A DNA stretch of 64,000 nt from Bradyrhizobium sp. 138 (GTDB taxonomy: Bacteria > Pseudomonadota > Alphaproteobacteria > Rhizobiales > Xanthobacteraceae), in NCBI RefSeq assembly GCF_023074075.1, contig NZ_JADPKT010000072.1:62001-126000 (forward strand), in the 5' to 3' direction. The notes beneath the pieces are model-generated. The model was not told the DNA's origin and made no database searches. It worked only from the letters and a program-made list of their open reading frames with translations. Shown in pieces: positions 63,226-64,000 of this stretch; positions within the stretch are counted from its first letter, which is position 1; each line of letters begins with the position of its first letter. The position numbers were made by a program, and so were the translations under genes.

Positions 63226-63636
63226 ATGGGTGTCCCGTTTGATCAGCAGCGGCTTCAAGACGATCCGCCATGGCACGTCCGGCACGACCTTCCCACCAAG
63301 AAGGGCCGTGGTCGCCCGCCCAATCACCCAGCGCTGCAGGACTTTACCCTGGAGCAGATCGACAGGATCTATCCGTGGCTTTGCCGGCGGCTCAAGGCAG
63401 ATCAAGCGGCCCGGTTACGCACCGCCGATCATATCGCGACCAGCGAGCGCGCTTACGGCCTGTTGGCATCTTGGGCACATAAGCGCCTCAAGAATATCGA
63501 TTGGAAGAGCCTCCGGAATAAGCACACTCATTGGAAGAATGGGCGCCTACATCCCGACGACCGCCGCAGGGATTCGGAGGACTTCGAAGCGGAGATCGAG
63601 CGCCAGTTCCCGCGTCCTCCCGTTCGTGCACCGTAA
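63226..63636 (+). CDS. Hypothetical protein near a ParB-like gene
   Basis: 136 residues with AAGGAGAG before the ATG. A GRGRPPNHPALQ block resembles an AT-hook-like or linker motif; TLEQIDRIYPWLCRRLKADQAARLRTADHIATSERAYGLLASWAHKRLKNIDWKSLRNKHTHW is helical and basic, and a DDRRRDSEDFEAEIERQF tail follows. No family is recognised. Basic composition and its neighbour suggest DNA binding or phage/mobile-element origin. Confidence 0.65.
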   Translation: MGVPFDQQRLQDDPPWHVRHDLPTKKGRGRPPNHPALQDFTLEQIDRIYPWLCRRLKADQAARLRTADHIATSERAYGLLASWAHKRLKNIDWKSLRNKHTHWKNGRLHPDDRRRDSEDFEAEIERQFPRPPVRAP

Positions 63637-63728
63637 CCGCTAATTTCCGTGAGCGAATTCGGCCGCCTCATCTGCAAAAACCTCCCGGGGCATTCCGCCT
63701 CAAGCGAACTCAATTCGGGAGAGAACCT

Positions 63729-64000
63729 TTGCAGATCGAGCAGCTGTCAATTGACACTTTAAAGTCCTACGCCGGCAATGCCCGGACCCATTCGGCGAAG
63801 CAGATCAAGCTGATTGCGGAGAGCATCAAGCGGTTCGGCTTCAACAATCCGATTCTTATCGATGATGACGGTCAGGTCATTGCAGGCCATGGCCGTCTTG
63901 CAGCCGCACGCCTGCTGAACCGCGAGACGGTGCCCTGCGTCCGCCTCTCGCATCTTAGCGAGACGGATAAGAGGGCCTACATTCTTGCGGACAATCGCCA
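63729..64000 (+). CDS. ParB/Srx-domain protein (3' end outside window)
   Basis: 90 codons are visible before the window ends. It starts at TTG with GGGAGAG upstream. LSIDTLKSYAGNARTHSAKQIKLIAESIKRFGFNNPILIDDDGQVIAGHGRLAAARLL is a ParB-like N-terminal domain with the GHGR motif, then VPCVRLSHLSETDKRAYILADNR. In phages and integrative elements such domains head DNA methyltransferases; a chromosome-type ParB would have flanking parA. The missing C-terminus would decide. Confidence 0.85.
   Translation, partial: MQIEQLSIDTLKSYAGNARTHSAKQIKLIAESIKRFGFNNPILIDDDGQVIAGHGRLAAARLLNRETVPCVRLSHLSETDKRAYILADNR

Overview
The window looks like chromosomal DNA of a Bradyrhizobium or close relative (Alphaproteobacteria, Nitrobacteraceae). 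Evidence is the uniformly high GC with strong codon bias (long antisense shadow frames), rhizobial palindromic intergenic repeats, a DUF1127 protein, several branched-chain-amino-acid-type ABC operons, a lipid A hydroxylase, and an aminotransferase/dehydrogenase pair that could make the diamino-sugar of bradyrhizobial lipid A. Genus is an inference; no rRNA or tRNA gene was seen.

1-26 kb is mostly cell-envelope and LPS biosynthesis. After a partial GNAT gene and a DUF1127 gene come murJ, a sugar aminotransferase + Gfo/Idh/MocA dehydrogenase pair, manC, a UDP-glucuronate 4-epimerase, a flippase-like membrane protein, and a set resembling the N-acetylquinovosamine start of O-antigen (WecA-type transferase at 8.6 kb, reductase at 9.6 kb, WbpM/CapD-type dehydratase at 11.8 kb) with a glycosyltransferase. 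Then follow an O-antigen ligase/polymerase, hldE, hldD, a heptosyltransferase, a higBA toxin-antitoxin module inserted in the cluster, a core glycosyltransferase, galE, an MsbA-like exporter, and lpxO at 25-26 kb.

26-35 kb holds a ParA ATPase overlapping a phasin-like gene, a Baeyer-Villiger-type monooxygenase, and SAM-cycle genes: ahcY, metK and a HTH-methyltransferase fusion upstream of metK. A six-gene minus-strand transport operon (35-40 kb; livK-H-M-G-F order) ends in a MetE-core-like methyltransferase at 34-35 kb.

40-53 kb is mixed: a small lipoprotein, purU, a HemD-like gene, then a stretch with signs of decay. It has a class III cyclase fragment, a peroxiredoxin-like gene, a zinc-ribbon/cyclase/ATPase/TPR gene split by a frameshift, and a 3' fragment of a Crp/Fnr regulator. 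Next are a large secreted TPR-CHAT protease, an MFS exporter, a rhizobial mosaic repeat, and an intact Crp/Fnr regulator whose 3' end is paralogous to the fragment.

53-63 kb has a second Liv-type transport operon on the plus strand with an embedded acyl-CoA synthetase, then an AGE-family sugar isomerase and a PaaK-like CoA ligase. The last 1.3 kb changes character: four CAGGGAA repeats at 21-22 bp spacing, a small conserved-looking protein and the start of a ParB-domain protein, suggesting the edge of a mobile element.
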